Below, piece after piece: positions 44,901 to 58,300 of a stretch of DNA of 64,000 nt (positions within the stretch are counted from its first letter, which is position 1; every line of letters starts with the position of its first letter). The notes below the pieces were generated by a model that saw only the letters and a program-made list of their open reading frames with translations, made no database searches and had not been told where the DNA came from. Position numbers and translations under genes: made by a program. The stretch covers positions 13,212,836-13,276,835 of the forward strand of contig OU744454.1 in NCBI GenBank assembly GCA_916610825.1, read 5' to 3'. Source of the DNA: Haliclystus octoradiatus (lineage: Eukaryota > Cnidaria > Staurozoa > Stauromedusae > Haliclystidae).

Positions 44901-47900
44901 TCGCCAAGAACTGCCAACACCAAAACCATGAAAATGCCTGGAAATGTTCTGAAAACACCATAGAAATGTAAGGTAAAAACCAATTTTTTAAGCCATGAAA
45001 AAGTTTGAAAAACCATGAAAACAACCATATTCACGATAATAAAATGTGAAAACTCTCCAAACTCATCACTCTAAACCAATCAGGCTAGTAAATTAAGCTC
45101 TGCTACAATACAATAAATTCTAATCAAAAATAACCTAAGTTTCATTTTTTCTGAGAAACATTTTTCTATCACTAATAAATAGAACTAAATTATTCCGGAA
45201 GAGTTTGAGAATGGCTGTTATAGAACATTTGCTTAGGTAGCTCCCTCTATCTAAAACATTATTTAATTGACATAGTGTGCTTTATCATTTTCGGAATTAC
45301 TGTAGTGTTTGTTTAACTACTTTTTATCAATTAATTACTAATCCAGTATTATAGTGTAAATCCGTTAATATCTCTCATTTTTCAGAACCAATTTCTATGA
45401 AACGCAACTATTCCACTTCGTTAATATCACAACCCGCATATTACCATCATTTTTGACTGGACCGAAGACAATGATATTAACGAGGTCACATTGTATATTG
45501 TAACCTGCTTAAACATGAATTCAAAATTGTCAAGAATTCTTGTTGAATTTATTCAAATTTGCATTTGATCAAGACTGTTCAACAAGGACTTGACCACAGA
45601 ATACTTTATAAGTTTTCAAAGCCAGGTTACATGTAAACACCATATTTTCATGTGTCTACCCTTCTTAATTACTTTCATAGCTAAACTTCTGTTTTCTATG
45701 TGTTTATCAATTATTAACCACGTTTCACGTTGCATATTTATACCATATTATTTCCAGGATGTGAAAACAGTTCATGAAAAAGTCCACGAGAAGCAGGCCA
45801 TTTAACATTCGTTAGCAAAGTTCATGAAATCAAGAATTTTTTCGCAGAGAAGCTAGCCTACTTAAATACTTAGATATTGCAAATTGAATTTTCTATACAA
45901 AATTTTAATGATTTTCTTTGTAATTAGGCTAAATAAGCAAAATTTTTGGTCCGTTCGATAGAAATAATTATGCGTTTCAGTTTATCAATTTATCGCAAAT
46001 CAATATCTTACCAAGCAAGAATTTCTTGTGCGGAAAATAACCAAACCAAAGAATCCAGGTATGAGAAACTGAAAATAAAATGAAAGCAGTATTAATCATG
46101 AAAATACATCTGATTCCATAAGTTATAGCTTTCAAGTATATTAATGAGCGTGAGAACGTATAAATATATAAAAATTCTTTGTGAATGAATCGCGGTCTGT
46201 AATGCAGACTAGTATTTCGGTTATTATTGGTTTTTCGTTTGATTTACACTTCTTCGACTCTGTATCTCCAGATCGATTTGCTCTTTTTTATTTAAATCAT
46301 TCAAAAGTCAAAACGACTTTTGTTCTTCATATCTAAATAAATCGCGCGTGAATTAACACAGCTTTTGTAAATAATAAATTAGTTGAGAAATAAAAAATTA
46401 TATGCGCTAAAGAATCACTGCTCAACAAATGATCAGAGATCAGGACTCATCAGCAAGTGCCGGCACGAAAATAAATCTTATTTATCTAATTTCCATAAAC
46501 ATAGCAATATCAACTACTGCATAACGGAGCCACAATCACACTGAAGAATAACGCAAATAGAAATAATAACAGTACAGCATTGGTTTTGACAAATTTAACG
46601 ATATTAAACTATGAATTATATTAAACTGTAAATGTATATTGGTTTTAAATTGGCAAATTCTATTCCACTTGAGATAATAATTTCAAATAGATATACGTTT
46701 TGAATGATACAATTCGATTAACGTTTTTGTTACGTTAGAATGTTGAATATTTTAACTTTAAAATGCTCATGTTTTGAATAAATGTTGTTTAAAAATATAT
46801 TAACTGGATTTTGTTTTCTGCCGCTGAACAAGAGTTAACCAGACTCGGGAGCAGAAGTGTGAGATACGAAAGGGCAATGGAATTTTATCTTGGTTTTTTA
46901 TCGGGCATTTTACCTGTGTCCGGGTTTTAGACCTGCCGTTATCAACCCCATATTAAGCAAACATAAAAAAGTACAAAATATATCAACATATTCTGAAATA
47001 CGTAGCCAATCGAACTTCTATGTAGAGATATCTACACAATTTTCAACTTTGAAGTGCTTTAAGAAATTACTAGGACTGCGCTCTAGACTCCGGCTCCTGA
47101 TTGGCAAAGACTCACTCCAGTCCAGTTTGTGTTAAACTGTGGATACTCCTGCCAGAGTCAGAGTTTGACTCCGTCTCCTGTACACCTCTGCTGGGTACTG
47201 GTGAGTGTAGGGAGATAATCTTACTTTGTTTAATAAAAGTAATGTGGACGGTGTCGCCCTACCGAAAACACCCGTACCACTCCTCTATTTCTAGAGGAGT
47301 GGCTCTTTTCGCTAAGAGCAATGATGTTAAATGCTCCTTAGATCTCAGCTGCGACACTGCAGATCAATTTCAACAGATTTCATGGCAGATAGGCCTTGAT
47401 TGTCAATGCGCAACGATGCGCCGCAGCTACTCACAATGCAATTCCTTCTGAACCATCCATCCGCCATCCTTAGATGGTACTCATTTGATGTTACAGATAA
47501 AGTCAAGGCTGAGTTGACCTCAGGGGGATTTGAACCACAGTCGATCAGATATGACACGATTTGAAGTTCGGTTGCTCTGCCAACTGAGCTAATCACTTTG
47601 TTTCACAACCGCATAGTATAACCATCTAGTGTTGGCGGGCCGTTCTTTATCATGTAGCTAAGTCATGCAAGTATTTGAAGTTCCGCATGCTTATTATGAA
47701 CGAATTATAGTAACTTGGAAATAATATGGAAATAATGCTAACAGAAGTGACGCGCAATCCAATTCACACAGCTGGACTAGCCTTGGTATAGAAGTTAACA
47801 GTTAGGCAGTGAAATTTAGCAAGTTCAAAACAAGTATATTCCGCAATCCGCGCTCCGGATCTGCGCTACTAACCCACAAGAAAATATCTCCAGTTATCTG

Positions 47901-48203
47901 AGAATTTTGAATTACACCCATTGGAAAATATACTTTATCTGAGTCGCTAGATGCAGGTTATTTAGCAGATAGAAACCCCTTATAAATAAGTGTCTAATTT
48001 TGTAATACACTCACCGGAAGACCAACCCAGCAATAGTTGATTCCTGTTAGTATAGCAAGCGCCTTATTGCCAGTTACCAAGAATGAACTTGAAATATTGG
48101 TAGCCAAAACTATGGCGCAAATAGTCAGAACAAATCCAAAAATCAACTCCAGTACACCAAAAACCAAAACTGTAGTAGCAAAACCTTTTGAAATACGACC
48201 CAT
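41979..48203 (-). CDS. CD20/MS4A-like tetraspan membrane protein, copy 3
   Basis: Five exons on the minus strand: 48015-48203, 46012-46068, 44445-44625, 43210-43337, 41979-42146, giving 240 residues. The start is MGRISKGFA. Membrane segments are VLELIFGFVLTICAIVLA, FLIPGFFGLVIF, LICNIISLIIALTCTWFGIA and the exon-4 segment ending [12 protein letters not shown]. The short loop (exon 3, 181 bp) reads CVSAFSKCTCAEDFYTVQLG. The C-terminus is EHDKAKLVYNQT, unlike the NEA ending of copies 1 and 4. Intron phases are 0, 0, 1, 0 as in all copies. Its closest relative in the window is copy 4, by loop length and by the exon-5 start DQI. Plasma-membrane location is inferred from topology. Confidence 0.9.
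42500..42811 (-). mobile_element. tRNA-derived SINE (family S1), copy 3, head truncated
   Basis: Tail AGACGGTGTTGCCCTACCG, body with CTGCCATCTTCAGATGGTAC, then box B GGATTTGAACC. Box A is missing because the match stops at about 42811 and unrelated sequence follows. Confidence 0.78.
43040..43205. repeat. Minisatellite remnant in intron 4 of copy 3
   Basis: Units like ATCATGTGATAATGTGTTAAT run up to the exon-4 donor at 43204-43209. It is shorter than in copies 1 and 2. Copy 4 keeps only a trace (TTACATTAACACATAC) after its donor. Confidence 0.8.
47244..47598 (-). mobile_element. tRNA-derived SINE (family S1), copy 4, most complete
   Basis: On the minus strand the head reads TTAGCTCAGTTGGCAGAGC (box A) and TGTGGTTCAAATCCCC (box B), the body holds GGATGGCGGATGG, and the tail ends at GGGCGACACCGTCC. 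It contains the inverted pair 'ctcctctatttctagaggag'. It lies in intron 1 of tetraspan copy 3. Confidence 0.82.
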
Positions 48204-49349
48204 AATTTAATGGCAATAACTAAAAATGCGCAATTTACACTTCTACTCGAGAAGAACACATTTATTTGCTGGAATGGATGGATGTGAAAAGTCAGCTGAG
48301 CTCACTCACTGACTTGTCAACTTTTGTTGCCATGTTCTTTACAATTTAACTAATTTAATAGATGTTCTGCACTGCAATATATAGCCTATATAAGATGAAA
48401 CAAGCTTGTACTAAGTATCATGAACTTCAATCGAACTCATGGGTATAGCTCGGAAAAAACAACATGAAAAAGTTGATAAATCAATCAGGCGATTAGAGCA
48501 AATGATATAGGCGCTATAAAAATTTATTATTATTATTATTATTATTATTACATGATCATGATGTTGGAAAGTTAACGCATTCTTCTTCAGCCTCCTTTCC
48601 TTCATCTTTAGTCACCAAGGCAACATAATGACTATTATCGATCTATCTCCACTGTCAGAATCCACATAAACAAAATACTGTTAAACGTTGCTCGAGACAA
48701 ATTTACTGGCTTTTTACCACCTTTTCTTGGTAAAAGTAAGACTAATAGCATGCAGATTTGAAAAAAGAAACAAGTTGAGCATATACAATGTCCATATTTG
48801 GGGTCAAACTAGAAATACCCAGCCCCCCAACCAGGAGCAGATAGCTACGGCCGTGAGTGTTTTCAAGATAATTTGTACCAGGGGATTTAACAAGGAGAAT
48901 TTCTTACAAATTTATCGATATTTGTGCTAGAGATTATAAATAAAGAGAATTCAAATCAATGAAATGATGAAATCTACTTATAGGCAATATAACTATTACG
49001 AAGTGGATAATGTTCCGGCTGTCGGAATCCTAATTATTAGCGATAATGTTCCGTGCGTCTCTTGCGCATGCGTTATCTGTTGTCTGCTTTTCTATTATGT
49101 CTGTCAAGCGTCAAACGTATTTTAGGATAATTTTGGGGAGTTTACCCCCTGACCTGTCAATGTCTCATGAATTCTCAGAATGTAGTGAGAAAACCGGTTT
49201 AAGCGTGTATTTTGTCGCATCAATGATTTTGACATGCTCAAATTTCGTCCGCATTCAAAATAAAGAAACACATTTATACTCTAGATATTTACAGCTACCT
49301 CCTACATCTGAAACTCACATTTTGATTTGATAACATCAAATAAATAATA
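48204..49349. promoter_or_regulatory. Divergent intergenic region between tetraspan copies 3 and 4
   Basis: 1.15 kb separates the two start codons. It includes an (ATT)n microsatellite at about 48523-48550. No octamer block like that of pair 1/2 was found. Short ORFs here lack support and probably include 5' UTR. Confidence 0.45.
48523..48550. repeat. (ATT)n microsatellite
   Basis: About nine ATT units just upstream of tetraspan copy 3. Confidence 0.9.
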
Positions 49350-52300
49350 ATGGGTCGTATATCCAAAGGTTATGCTACTGCTGCTTTGGTCTTTGGTATA
49401 TTTGAATTGATCTGTGGAGTTATTTTGACAATTTGCGCCATTGTTTTGTCAAACAACATTTCAAGCTCATTCTCAGTTAGTGGCAATGGATCGCTTGCTA
49501 CATTTACTGGAATTAATTACTGGTGGGGAGGTACTCCGGTAAGCGATTTACATTGTATTTAGGCCATTTTGATTTGCTTCTAATAGGAGGAGGCTCAATA
49601 GAAGACAGAACCATGTCGAAGGAAAATATCAAGTTACCTATCATCAGGCTATCACCAATAATATCGTCAGTTGTCAACAGCAAATTATTAATTTTCTCAC
49701 TAGGCCTACACTAGAAAAGTCTAAATCGTTTAAAGCTTGCTACTAGATATTGTTAAAATGTTGAAAATATAGTATTAAAACACAAGACACAGTCTAAGAT
49801 TATAATGGTAGGACTTCCTGTACTTTGAAGATATTCATGAAATTTGATAGGATCTGAGTCTGTTTGTCTACTTTTAATTTAATGTTGATAGACCATTCTT
49901 TTCAACTAGGTGTTGGCCGACTTTCAATCACATGACATACGTAGTCCTCCTGCCCCCCTCCCCACCTTTTCAAATTTTCTCCAAATAATCATTAAAGGAG
50001 CAAAATTGACCAGCAGGCGCTACGCACTTAGGATCATGTGCATGTTTATTGTTTATAACACAAAGTTCATTGTGGACATGAATTTATAACAGATTAGCCC
50101 TGCGTATAACAATAGTTTCAAAGCGAGACGTTTGAATTACGCTAAGCATAAATTCAACTTGTGCTCGCAGCGGTCGCCGGTCAATCTTGCCCCTTTAATC
50201 CTTTGATCAGTGGTTGATCAGTTGTGATCAGATGATTTTAGTAATGATCAAACAAAGCCTAACAGTTATCAACGATTTTGTTATGGGGGTGGGTGCTAGG
50301 AAGACGCAAGCCCCCATCCAACCAAGCTCAAAATTTTACATAGCGGTATCAAAAATTTGTTTAGGATGTCATAAATACCGATCAGGCATTTATATAGCCT
50401 GCGTTACAGGCCGCGATTCATTCACGAAAGATTAGGGTCTGTGTGAATTGCTCAGTTTCTCTATCCGGGCCTCGTATCAGAAGAAGATTGATGTCACATA
50501 ATTATGCAAGATTAAGGTGATTCTCACCAGGATTCTCACATTACTTTGTTCACTTCAGTTGACATGATTGCAATAAGTTTCATTTTAGGCTTCGTAGCTA
50601 TGACAATTAATTGATCGAACAGAGGTGATGAATTTATTATCTAAGAACAATAGATTTACCATGCATCGATTAGAAACTTCCGCTCTACGTTTTCGTAGAG
50701 TGGCTGGACAGAGAACTGTGCAAATCACACAGACCCTATTCTTTTGTGAATGAATCGCGGTCTGTAATGCAGACTAGCATTTATATTGCTGATCAAATTT
50801 CGATCATGTAAATATTTACTGTTCAGGTTCAATTTATGCCTACCTACCTACCCCCCCCCACACCCCACAATACTATGTCCAAATCAAAAAAGTGTTTATG
50901 GCGATAAATTCATTTGATCAGTCTTGACCAGGTAGGTGAGACCGGGGCGACTTCGGACGCGGGTGACTTCGGACAGAACGGTTTTAGTTTAAATAAAAAT
51001 ACAACCTCAGTATGTTAAATACAAAGGTAAAACATAACTATTGCCAAAATTTTAGATAATTTCATCAAGTAATAAAAAAGTAATTATGGTTTGAAACTTT
51101 GTCCCGCTTTTGTGTATTATTTGTTCTCGAAGAAAATCCACGCAACCAACATGTTGATATTTGGTACCATTTTGAAGCCAGTGACGTTATGTGCCTCATA
51201 CTGAAGTTCCATGCACATGCGCTTTGAAAATTCAACTGCGGCAATGATATTCTTCAATGTTTATAAAAGGGGTGACTACGGTCAGAGCGTCATAACATGG
51301 CAAAGCGATGAAGAAGTAAATTATCAAGCTGTGAAACAATGGTAAATCCAAAATTAAGTGGGTGTCACATTTCTCATTCCATTCAAGTTTGACACGCTCC
51401 AGCTGTGATGTTGTGTAAACATTTCAGAGCACGGGTAATCCGTCAGCTTAGAATATATGGAAGCAATATGGTCTAGTTAAATAGAATATCAAATTGTGGA
51501 TGAAAAATCAAGTATGAAGTGCATTGAATTACAGATATGTCTCAATTTATATATGTCGAAGAAGTTGGTTTACTCTTGATGATTTACGAGCATGTTTTGT
51601 TGAATTATCACTTGAATCTACGGCTTTCGATGACTATTTCATCGCGCTAAAGAAATTATAAATGTTACCATTGTTTGTAATTTATGAATAATTTCATTGA
51701 TTTCTGTGAGTAGATGAATGATGAAGCTTTGGATTGATGTCAATAAACATTTGTTTTGTGCATTGTTGAGAGTTTAAATTCACTGTCCAGAGTCACCCCA
51801 GTCTGCCCGAAGTCACCCCGCTCAACTAATGGTAAAAGAATGATCAAATACTCGGCACTCGAATATATTTAACTTTCCAACAATTTACCCTTTTAAGCAT
51901 GGCACATTAGCTATTAAATGATATACGATTTATTTGTTTCGAGCGAAAAATAAAATAATTAGAAGTAAGAAACCAAAAAGCGTTCGATGTGTACCCGGTC
52001 TCCTCTAGTCATTAAACTGATCAAATCAAGACCAAAGAGATAATATTGTTCCACAGTACAAATTACCGTCTCCATAGCCCCCATCACGAATACACGCATT
52101 TTTATAGCAAGAGCTGCTAGTAAAAGTTGAGTCAGATATTTACGCCAATTTTTCGTCATGCCAAGCCAAAACTCAAAATACGTCAACAATTAATTGAAAG
52201 ATATAGAAAAATCCCAGGTTAAATCGTAACATACGTGGATTCCGCTATGAAACTTTTTATGTTTTAGTCTCAGTCGTTAGCCATAATGGATATGCTACGT

Positions 52301-55300
52301 TTTTCCTCAAAGTCTGTCAATGTGATTGGCAGTCTATGTAAGTCTATGGTTATGACTTATGCATCTTATTCTCATGAGTCGTGCCAATTTTTTTGACCAT
52401 GGAATCAGATCTTGAGAAATGGCGCTATGTAAATGCATTGTTATTGTTATTGTTTTTTTAATATCAAAACTCATCAACTTTCTGATGATCGCTTAAAACT
52501 TCAGACATTCAAGTTACAGTAAAACAGTGTGTCCGAAGGTGCCTAAATGCAGTGTAGAAATTATAGATTCCGGAAGATTGGAGGAAATTCTGAAGAAAAT
52601 TGATATTTTTATGAGCTATTGATTTCAAACCTTAACAAAAAAAATCAAAACAAAATGCTGACATGCCTCTAAGATTCCTGAAGGCATAAGCTTTTGTTGG
52701 ACCTTGCCCAAATATGCACACAGGTGTTCCCCAATGATCGGTATTGGGGCCTTGTTTGTTGGCACTGTAGCTTACCATGTGAATGAATGTCATGAATCAG
52801 ATATATGATTAATTAAATATTGCTTTTATTTTTTCTCAGTTCATCATACCGGGAGTTCTTGGTATTGTTACTTTCTGCACAAGAAACTCTTGCGTGGTAA
52901 GGCATGTTTTATTAAATCGAATAGAGATATTCAGATTATTTGCAAATTGATTGCACTTTTAATTCAACAGCCTGTTTTGTGATACGCTTTGCAGTTAGCG
53001 TACGAGGATGAACCAGAAAAACAGCCCCAACAATAATTTTTCCCGCTATTCGATAGTATTTTCTATTGAAATCTAACTTTTTAAGATTATTATCTAGTTT
53101 TCATATTTGCAAAGGCAAAATCTTTTTATTAGGAAAATGAATCTATGATGACATTAACTTTCTTTAAATTGTAGGCCTACAAAAAAAAACTAAATAAACT
53201 CCGTTCAAGTCTAACTCTAACTAACAATCCTCATTTCAAACTATTTTATTGAAAACCTTATCTTAAAATATAACAATGCTACTGACTGCTTTTAATTTTG
53301 GTTGATAAAATGTACTTTGCCTCTTGTTTAAGTGTGCATTATATAATTTGTTTGATAATCTCTGCTGACTGTCAGAATACAGATGTTGTTGTTGTTGTGA
53401 TTTTTTCATAGGGCTAAAAATATCTCATCGAAGTTGATTTAATTGTTGTTGTACTATGCTGTTCCATTGTTGTACGCATCTTCTTTATAATCATTCCTGT
53501 TTAGCAGTCAATTTACAAATGACTCTCAAAATGGCCGTTATATACATTATTATTTGACTGTAACAATTTACTATATATCCTAGCTGCAGGGTTTGACAAA
53601 ATGGGGGATTAGCAAAGATTAGTCCTGGAAGGCTAGCACATATTCAGAAGGATGCAGAGAAATGGTTTTATAAGCAGAAGGGAAATAATGTGCTTTCTCT
53701 TCAGTGGAAGTTAAAAAGTGAAAAAATGCAATTTATGTGTCATTCCACAGGGAATCTGCACTTTTTCCCACCACTCTCTCAGAATTTGGAATAAAAACAT
53801 ATGCAGGTACAACTCGGTATGCGGAGTTCAAAAATCCTGTTTTAGCTTCGATTTCGCAACAGTTTTGATTTTATAGCACCTTGAAATCGGCAAAAGGTGT
53901 GAAAATCGCGTTTTCTCTGCCCAATAAAATGCTTATCTTCGCTATTTCTTGTTAGAATCTCGCGATTTAAAAAGTCTGCAATACCTTAATAATTCATCTT
54001 CTCGAATATCGTAGTTATTTCTTATTTCTTCCAAATCTTTCCAAATCCATACAAACGTCCGAAAATAATCCATGTTATAAAGCTTCGTAACTTACTTTTT
54101 ATATTTTTTTATATTTCTAAAAAATGTCTGATTTTGCCGTACTTACTTGACTATAATTATGACATGTTTTCATTGTTATCATTATTATTTTTATTTGTAT
54201 TAGTCTAAGTTTTATCATTCATAATTAAATATTTATATTTTACTCTAGCAATAAATTTGTAATTCAATTTTCGATTTTGCATGAATGAATGATTTCCTTC
54301 TTTGAGAGCTGTAAAAACAATATCGCGAAAGCCGACCCGTTATGTCATAATTAGTATTGTTTCCTTTGAAAAAGCCGTCAAAGCCAGCAACGTTCAAACC
54401 ATAGTACAAACAAGCGAATCGATATCAATTTACCCATTACTTACGCAATTTTGTCATGCCTAAACAATTTCTAGACACACGAGCATTAAATTAGTCATCA
54501 ACAACTTGTTAACTCTGTGTGAGCGATCTAAAAATATGTTTTGCTGAACCGGCCAAAAAGGTGGGAAAAAGCCACTTGGCGCTGCTGTGGTGCCGACTTG
54601 ATCAATTCCAAAACACTCCAGCTAAAACGAAAATTTGGAGTTTTGATCACAAAGTGTCAAATAGCATCGCGCAGTTTCATTTAGCAGCACAGTAACTTGG
54701 TGACCGAGAACTACACGAGATACAACTTTTAGTGGGTTTTCATCAAAATTGAAATATATATATTTTTTATAATCGATTTTGAAGTTTTGATTTCACTTTT
54801 TACCCAATTAAATTTCCGATTACTCAATAATAACTACGATATTCGATAAGATGAATTATTAAGGTAGGCCTATTGCAGACTTTGTGAATCGCGAGATTCA
54901 AATAAAAAATAGCGAAGATATAAGCGTTTTATTGGGCAGAGAAAATGCGATTTTCACACCTTTTTACCGATTTCAAGGTACTATAAAATCAAAACTGTTG
55001 CGAAATCGAAGCTAAAAACAGGATTTTTGAACTCCGCATACAGAGTTGTACCTGCAAATGTTTTTATTCCAAATTCTGAGAGGGTGGTGGGAAAAAGTGC
55101 AGATTCCCTGTGGACTGACCCTCATATCATTTTTTATGATAATAAATGAACAAAAGCCTTAGATATAAAAGATGTGCAAATTATTTACATGATTTCGTCG
55201 TCTGCAAAATTTTGGGATGCAAAATTACAATCCCGAAAGGGAAAATGTTTTATCGGAATCTGCCAAACTGACAATTCATAATGAGTGTAATTTCATTTCT

Positions 55301-58300
55301 TATCCAGGCAACATGTCATTTGATTTTCAACATTCTTTCTTTCTTCGCTGCTGCCATTTGTGCTGGTATTGCTGCTCTGTTGCTTGCAATATGGTCTGCC
55401 GTTGTGACTTTATACAACAATGGAAAATGTATTTCTGTATCTTCCAGTTGTACCTGCATTGTTGAGGATTACACTGTTCAACTAGGCGGTTAGTATATTT
55501 TGCAAGGTTGATTACATTACAAATGCTTTCCTTTCTTATAGGTGACCAGTAATTAATGACTATTGACTATGTATACTCATAGGCTACTATGTAAAAAGAA
55601 GTCTCAATCATTCAATAAACAAATCATTATCTTAGGATTGGACCGGTCTCGAAGACTTAATTTTGAATCTATCTGTTCGATTCAACATTTTGGTCTAAAA
55701 TTCCGTAGCAGAGTAATTCGACATAATTAGAAATCCTGCAATCTATTATCTTGGATTCCAGAAGGTTAGAGCAAATTCAAGAGAAAATTGATAATTCAAT
55801 TTCTCCTGATGTTATATCGGATGGGCATTTTGAAAATTTATATTGGATCATGCTCCAAAATTGTAGCATCGCAATCATATCAGATCGGACCAGTTGAAGG
55901 TGCTGTCATATAACTCCAAGTTTATCTGCTTTCAAAATACCGGGCCTAGTAAAAACTAAGAGAGACCTGATAATATTCAAAAGCCGTATCAGAAGGCTGT
56001 ACCAATTCTGGCCTCCATACCAAAAGGAGCCTGACGATGATCAACAGTCAACGGTACATCGCCTATATTGATCTATGCAACACAGAGGCATGAGGGAATT
56101 CCTATAGCTGGAGTAAGTCTTTGGAAGTAACACTATCCCAACTTGAAGCTCACATTGATAGTCTCTTGTACAGGCACAAAAAAAGACAAAATAAACAAAA
56201 TCGAAATAAACCAATTGAAATCAAATTCAATAGAATATCAAATCAATCAAATCATCATGCAAAGAAAAGTCAAATCAAATCAAATTCAAAAAGTAAATCA
56301 ATCCAATCGAATGATATAAAAATCAGATCAAATAAAAAAATCAACTTCAATCAAATAAAATAAATTATAACAATATCCAAATAATATAATAATATAAAGA
56401 AAAATATATCCAAATAATAAATCAAAGAAAAAAGAAAAAAAATGTTAGGCAGACCAATGGGATTGAACCCAGGACCCCGCACGCCTTAAGCAAACGCTTC
56501 ACCACTAGACCATATCAAGATAATAACAAATGAAGTGATTTCCACTACTTATAATACAGGTGTGAGTTGTAAATGACGTGCGAAATTGTCTCTTCTCAAG
56601 GTGATGAAGAATTAAAGCAGAATTAAAACATTTTAATAAACCAAATAAAACCATGACGACTGGCTTAGCAGTTTGATGTAATAAATAGCTTCAGAAAACA
56701 ATACAAACAATAAATATATAATACTGTCTTGTCTAAGCCCCCAACCAAATGATGAATTGTCGGTTCAAAAGTTCTCATGGTCAAAACACAACAATAATTA
56801 TCTTCGAAGTTTCACCTCAAATAGTGATGTTACAGAACGATTAAAATCTTTCATTAACCATTTCAAATGACGAGAAGAAGAAAACAATCATGTGTTCTAC
56901 CAATGAAGAGATAATCACGATGTAAACTAATCCAGGAATATTAGAAAATATTTCATTTAAAAATGCAATTGTAATCTCGCTAAGCTGCGAGTCGGCCATC
57001 ATGGCGGGCAATGGAAAAAAATTTTTGTCAAAAAAATTTGGCTAAAAATTTGGAATAATCACACAGCATGCCCATTGTATTTTTAACAATAAAATAGTGT
57101 TTCTTGCGCAATCGTTTTTTGTTCGTCCTTTGTTAGTATGCAAAGCAGTGTGTTGAACGTTATTTCAAAAGAACAATAGATTTAGTCAAAATGAAATGAA
57201 ATGAAAACGTTTCCACCATGACAGTATAGACTCAAGGTCACTTACGTAACCATGAGTCAAAAAAGGATAAGGGAGAAGTCTTGATAATATAATGACCGTT
57301 GAATAATTTAAGGTAAAGTCTTGAAACATTTACAGGACCATACTACATATCACAACTTAGGTACAACCGACCCCACCCAACACATGTGCTCTACGATAGT
57401 GGCATTCCTCAAAAAGGTTAACGCGTAAACCTTCAACACTAGACAGGCTTTTTCAAAGGGCTCATTATAAAAACATTACATAATCGTTTCATTCCATACT
57501 CTGAAAGTTCTTACCTCAGCGAAAGACATCTCATTTTTATTCAAAATTCAGCTTCCCCTACTGACTTCCGGTGTTGCATTAGTTGTTGGCTTTGTAGCTA
57601 ATTTGCTGACATCTGTTGTTTATTTTTATTCAGAATCATGCAGTCTTGTAACATCGTTGAATTCCCTTTTCATGGCAATGGCAGCAACTGCTAGCATTGG
57701 TGCTATTGTTATTCTGATTTGCTGCTACATCAACTGTGTCTCACTTTGCAACCAAGAGCAAGTAAGTCATTACATTAACACATACATTACTTGCTCTAAT
57801 CTTCATAGCAACAGAAAGCTTCACTTTGTCCATGGGCCGTGCTCCTGGTGGGTAACTTCCATACTTTTGGTATACGGGGACGTTCAAATATTAAAGGGTA
57901 CCTATTTCAAAATCCAGAAAAAATTTTTAGGGTATGCTTATTGCTTAGTCATGAAAATTTTAACTATCCTTTTGACGCTTTTGCAATTTTTTCATTCTGC
58001 AAAACAAATTCTGCCTATGAATTTTTCTTTTTTCACTTTGTTTTTGTTAAATCTGTCATTCATAAAAATATATTTGGGGTATCTTTTTCATCATGTGGAA
58101 AATTTTATTGGTCATTCTGCCAAAGTTCCATTTGAACGACCCCATCGAAGCGCAATGGAAGTTACCCCCTGGGGCCGTGCTAGAAATTCTCTATAATCGT
58201 ATCTTTGTATTCCATGATATCTACACTTCTGCTAGTAGCAAACATAATAGTATACCTCTCAATAGGGTGTATTCTATTTTTAACAAACATTTGAAGGGGT

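Noticed and set aside
49046-49330. 94-residue ORF just upstream of tetraspan copy 4
   Set aside because: It ends before the copy-4 ATG in sequence that should be promoter or 5' UTR, and has no counterpart in the other copies.
57603-58196. 197-residue ORF continuing past tetraspan exon 4
   Set aside because: The frame runs through the GTAAGT donor into a MITE. The paralogues show that exon 4 ends at 57761.
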